Shown piece after piece: positions 62,195 through 64,000 of a stretch of DNA of 64,000 nt. The translations under genes and the position numbers were made by a program. Location of the stretch: the NCBI GenBank assembly GCA_946555345.1, contig CAMNSS010000006.1, positions 62,001 to 126,000 on the forward strand, in the 5' to 3' direction. Every line of letters starts with the position of its first letter. Within the stretch, counting starts at the first letter, position 1. The notes under the pieces are model-generated. The model was not told the origin of the DNA, made no database searches, and was given only the letters and a program-made list of their open reading frames with translations. Origin of the DNA: an uncultured Eubacterium sp. (GTDB lineage Bacteria > Bacillota > Clostridia > Peptostreptococcales > Anaerovoracaceae).

Positions 62195-63704
62195 AATCAG
62201 GGAACACGCCGCTAATATGCCAGAAAACATGGCCATAGCCGATTACCATGGGCAGAGTTTTACTTATGGGCAGCTTGAGCAGTACTCGAACCGGATTGCC
62301 GCATATTTGCAAGAACACATCCCGGATGACGGAAGCCCTGTCATCGTATACGGGCATAAGGAATTATATTTGCCAATCATTTTCCTTGGATGCGTGAAGG
62401 CAGGGCATCCATACTGCCCGATTGACAGCTCTGAGGCTGATGAGAGGATACGGATGATCATCGACGAGGTAAAGCCGCACATTGTTTTTGCGGCAGGACC
62501 GCTGGGCGCGGATCAAGGCAATGTCCTTTCCTTGGAGCAGGTGAAGGACATATGCCTGTCTGAATCCTTCAGTGATGGGAAAGACGGCAGCACACAGGAA
62601 AACGATATTTTCATCCTTTTGTTTACTTCTGGCAGCACGGGCAGGCCAAAAGGCGTTGAAGTAAAGCAATCGAATATTGATGATTTCTTCATTTGGTTTG
62701 AAACTTGGTCTGCGGAATACCAGGAAGATTTCGTTTTCCTGAACCAACTGGCATATACGTTTGATCTGTCGATGCTGGAGTTGTATGCGCCGTTATGGAT
62801 TGGCGGAAGCGCATATATTATCGACAGCATGGTGCAGAAGGATTTCAAGCGGATGCTCAATGCGCTGGGAGACTCCAATGCCGTTGCATCCATGTCTACG
62901 CCGTATCTGGCGGAGCTGTGCTTGCTGAGCAAGGCGTTCTCTGAAAAATTGATGCCGCGGTTACGGCTGATTCTGTTATGCGGCGAGGTTTTGGAAAATG
63001 CCACGGCTCTCAAATTGATCGATCGGTTTCCAGAGGCCAAGATTGTCAATATGTACGGTCCGACGGAAGCGACCATAGCCGTCACGGAGCAGGAAATTAC
63101 GAAAGGGCTGGCTGAAAAGCCCGATCCGCTTCCAATCGGCAAACCGAGGGCGCGCACGGAAATAGAAATATGGGATGAAAGCGGGAAAGTGGTCAGAACT
63201 GGGGAAAGCGGGGAAATCGTGATCAAAGGAGACTCCGTGACACGGGGGTACTTCAGGCAGAAGGAAATGACGGAAAAGGTGTTCATCCCGTATGAAGAAG
63301 ACGGTCGGAAAAAAGCGGCGTACAGGACAGGGGACTGCGGCTTCATAGATGCGGATGGCATTGTGCATTGCAGGGGCAGGATTGATATGCAGGTACAGTT
63401 CCATGGATATCGCATCGAATTGCCGGAGATAGAAAAAACGTTATTGAAACTGGATCTTGTTTCCAAGGCTGTCGTTTTGCCGAAATGGGATGGCGGGAAG
63501 GTGAAGTATTTAGCGGCTTTCATGATAGCGGCGGATGAGGCTCAAGGACAAAAGTCGCCGGAAGAGCTGGGTAAATTGATTCGGGAAGAACTGAAAGGTT
63601 TCCTTCCGGAATACATGATCCCAAAACGGATCATCTGTTCCGATAGCCTGCCGATGAATAAAAGCGGCAAAGTAGACAGGAAAAAACTTGCAGAATCGCT
63701 TTAG
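62178..63704 (+). CDS. AMP-forming adenylation enzyme, DltA-like
   Basis: Adenylate-forming enzyme of the D-alanine:carrier ligase/NRPS adenylation type, 508 residues, which would activate an amino acid and load it on a carrier protein. The phosphate loop is LLFTSGSTGRPKGVEVKQSN, then NMYGPTEATIA, the YRTGDCGFID motif, GRIDMQVQFHGYRIELPEIE and the C-terminal catalytic Lys in PMNKSGKVDRKKL. Overall closest to DltA. GGAGG precedes the start inside the GNAT gene. A carrier protein gene follows. dltB and dltD, if present, are beyond the window. Confidence 0.88.
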   Translation: MKLLDKIREHAANMPENMAIADYHGQSFTYGQLEQYSNRIAAYLQEHIPDDGSPVIVYGHKELYLPIIFLGCVKAGHPYCPIDSSEADERIRMIIDEVKPHIVFAAGPLGADQGNVLSLEQVKDICLSESFSDGKDGSTQENDIFILLFTSGSTGRPKGVEVKQSNIDDFFIWFETWSAEYQEDFVFLNQLAYTFDLSMLELYAPLWIGGSAYIIDSMVQKDFKRMLNALGDSNAVASMSTPYLAELCLLSKAFSEKLMPRLRLILLCGEVLENATALKLIDRFPEAKIVNMYGPTEATIAVTEQEITKGLAEKPDPLPIGKPRARTEIEIWDESGKVVRTGESGEIVIKGDSVTRGYFRQKEMTEKVFIPYEEDGRKKAAYRTGDCGFIDADGIVHCRGRIDMQVQFHGYRIELPEIEKTLLKLDLVSKAVVLPKWDGGKVKYLAAFMIAADEAQGQKSPEELGKLIREELKGFLPEYMIPKRIICSDSLPMNKSGKVDRKKLAESL

Positions 63705-63761
63705 CATAAAAAGAGAGGCGCTATTGAAGGATTTCATCCTCCATTGTAAGGAGCTTTCAGT

Positions 63762-63839
63762 ATGCCCTATTGTGGCAAAATACCTAGGGCTTGCGGATGT
63801 GGCCGCAGCGAATACATAGAAGTATTGACAGATCCTTAG
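63762..63839 (+). CDS. Possible 25-residue Cys-rich peptide
   Basis: TAAGGAG 7 bases before an ATG opens a 25-codon frame reading MPYCGKIPRACGCGRSEY and on to DP. It has four Cys. It fills the gap between the adenylation enzyme and the carrier gene. No homologue known to me; the good binding site is the only support. Confidence 0.25.
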   Translation: MPYCGKIPRACGCGRSEYIEVLTDP

Positions 63840-63907
63840 CAATGAACAGCGTCTGTAACATATGCGGTGGCAACAATATGATGGATAAACAGAAAGGAAT
63901 AGGAAGA

Positions 63908-64000
63908 ATGGAAAAAAGTATCAGGGAACGAGTGCTGGAAGCGATCTGTGAAGTGAATGATGAAATTATGGAAAACCAGGATAAGGATCTGCTATTGAAT
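63908..64000 (+). CDS. Acyl/aminoacyl carrier protein, 3' end cut by window
   Basis: The first 31 codons (EKSIRERVLEAICEVND and on to DLLLN) read like helix 1 of a DltC/phosphopantetheine carrier protein; the serine motif is beyond the window. AGAAAGGAATAGGAAG precedes the ATG at 63908. The frame stays open upstream to an ATG at 63842 that would add MNSVCNICGGNNMM, a zinc-knuckle-like start as in some methyltransferases, but that ATG has no binding site. By position it is the carrier for the adenylation enzyme. Confidence 0.7.
   Translation, partial: MEKSIRERVLEAICEVNDEIMENQDKDLLLN

Overview
The window looks like chromosomal DNA of an anaerobic, motile, amino-acid-fermenting Clostridia member (Firmicutes). 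This rests on the complete lysine 2,3- and 5,6-aminomutase operon, a clostridial ferredoxin, an EFR1-type flavodoxin/ferredoxin protein, Rex, a CIRCE-controlled groESL operon, strong AAAGGAGG ribosome binding sites and roughly half G+C. The family Anaerovoracaceae or a relative is my guess; no rRNA or tRNA gene is visible to test it.

Layout. 1-9955: truncated cca, a MATE exporter, an APC permease, a DUF815-type AAA+ protein, a DUF2804 protein, YjfB and RluB. 10386-22925: the lysine fermentation block, made of a sigma-54 activator whose sensor domain is a degenerate copy of the pathway dehydrogenase, an ideal sigma-54 promoter, then kdd, kamA-E and atoDA. kce and kal are not in the window. 23333-26900: CapA-like protein, an ECF substrate-binding component and a nuclease-domain remnant. 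27201-33188: t6A and S18 modification genes (tsaE, tsaB, rimI, tsaD, with a small Cys-rich ORF coupled to tsaD) and an ABC-F protein. 33330-37484: acpP-rex, ferredoxin, a P-loop/Asp23-like fusion, an OGG1-type glycosylase and a zinc-ribbon protein. 37707-39587: a flagellin carrying a metallopeptidase domain (flagellinolysin type). 40134-53154: groESL, cold-shock protein, a one-polypeptide restriction-modification enzyme, a QueG-like Fe-S protein, an NhaC antiporter, a 2-hydroxyacid dehydrogenase, RdgB, a BrkB-family protein and a FeoA-FeoB fusion. 53328-56252: EFR1 protein, ACT protein and SerA.

56683-64000 is the most unusual part. A tyrosine recombinase is followed at once by a loxP-like site. 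A perfect 26-bp inverted copy of that site lies 245 bp further on, so the segment between can probably invert. The best promoter match inside it now points away from the next gene and would point at it after inversion. That gene encodes a TnpB-family protein that has lost all three RuvC acidic residues, so it is a candidate RNA-guided regulator without nuclease activity. It is followed by a run of five hairpins (candidate structured RNA) and by cell-surface genes: a glycerophosphotransferase-like protein, a GNAT protein, a DltA-like adenylating enzyme and a carrier protein cut by the window end. I infer a phase-variable regulatory switch near a surface-modification locus.

Two genome-wide habits stand out. 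Many intergenic gaps are filled with degenerate tandem repeats of about 41-43 bp (some 35, 67-68 or 72 bp). Several conserved proteins (Cca, DUF2804, TsaB, ABC-F, zinc-ribbon, glycerophosphotransferase-like, ECF component) carry in-frame low-complexity insertions at surface positions, in TsaB clearly made of 22-24-codon repeats.
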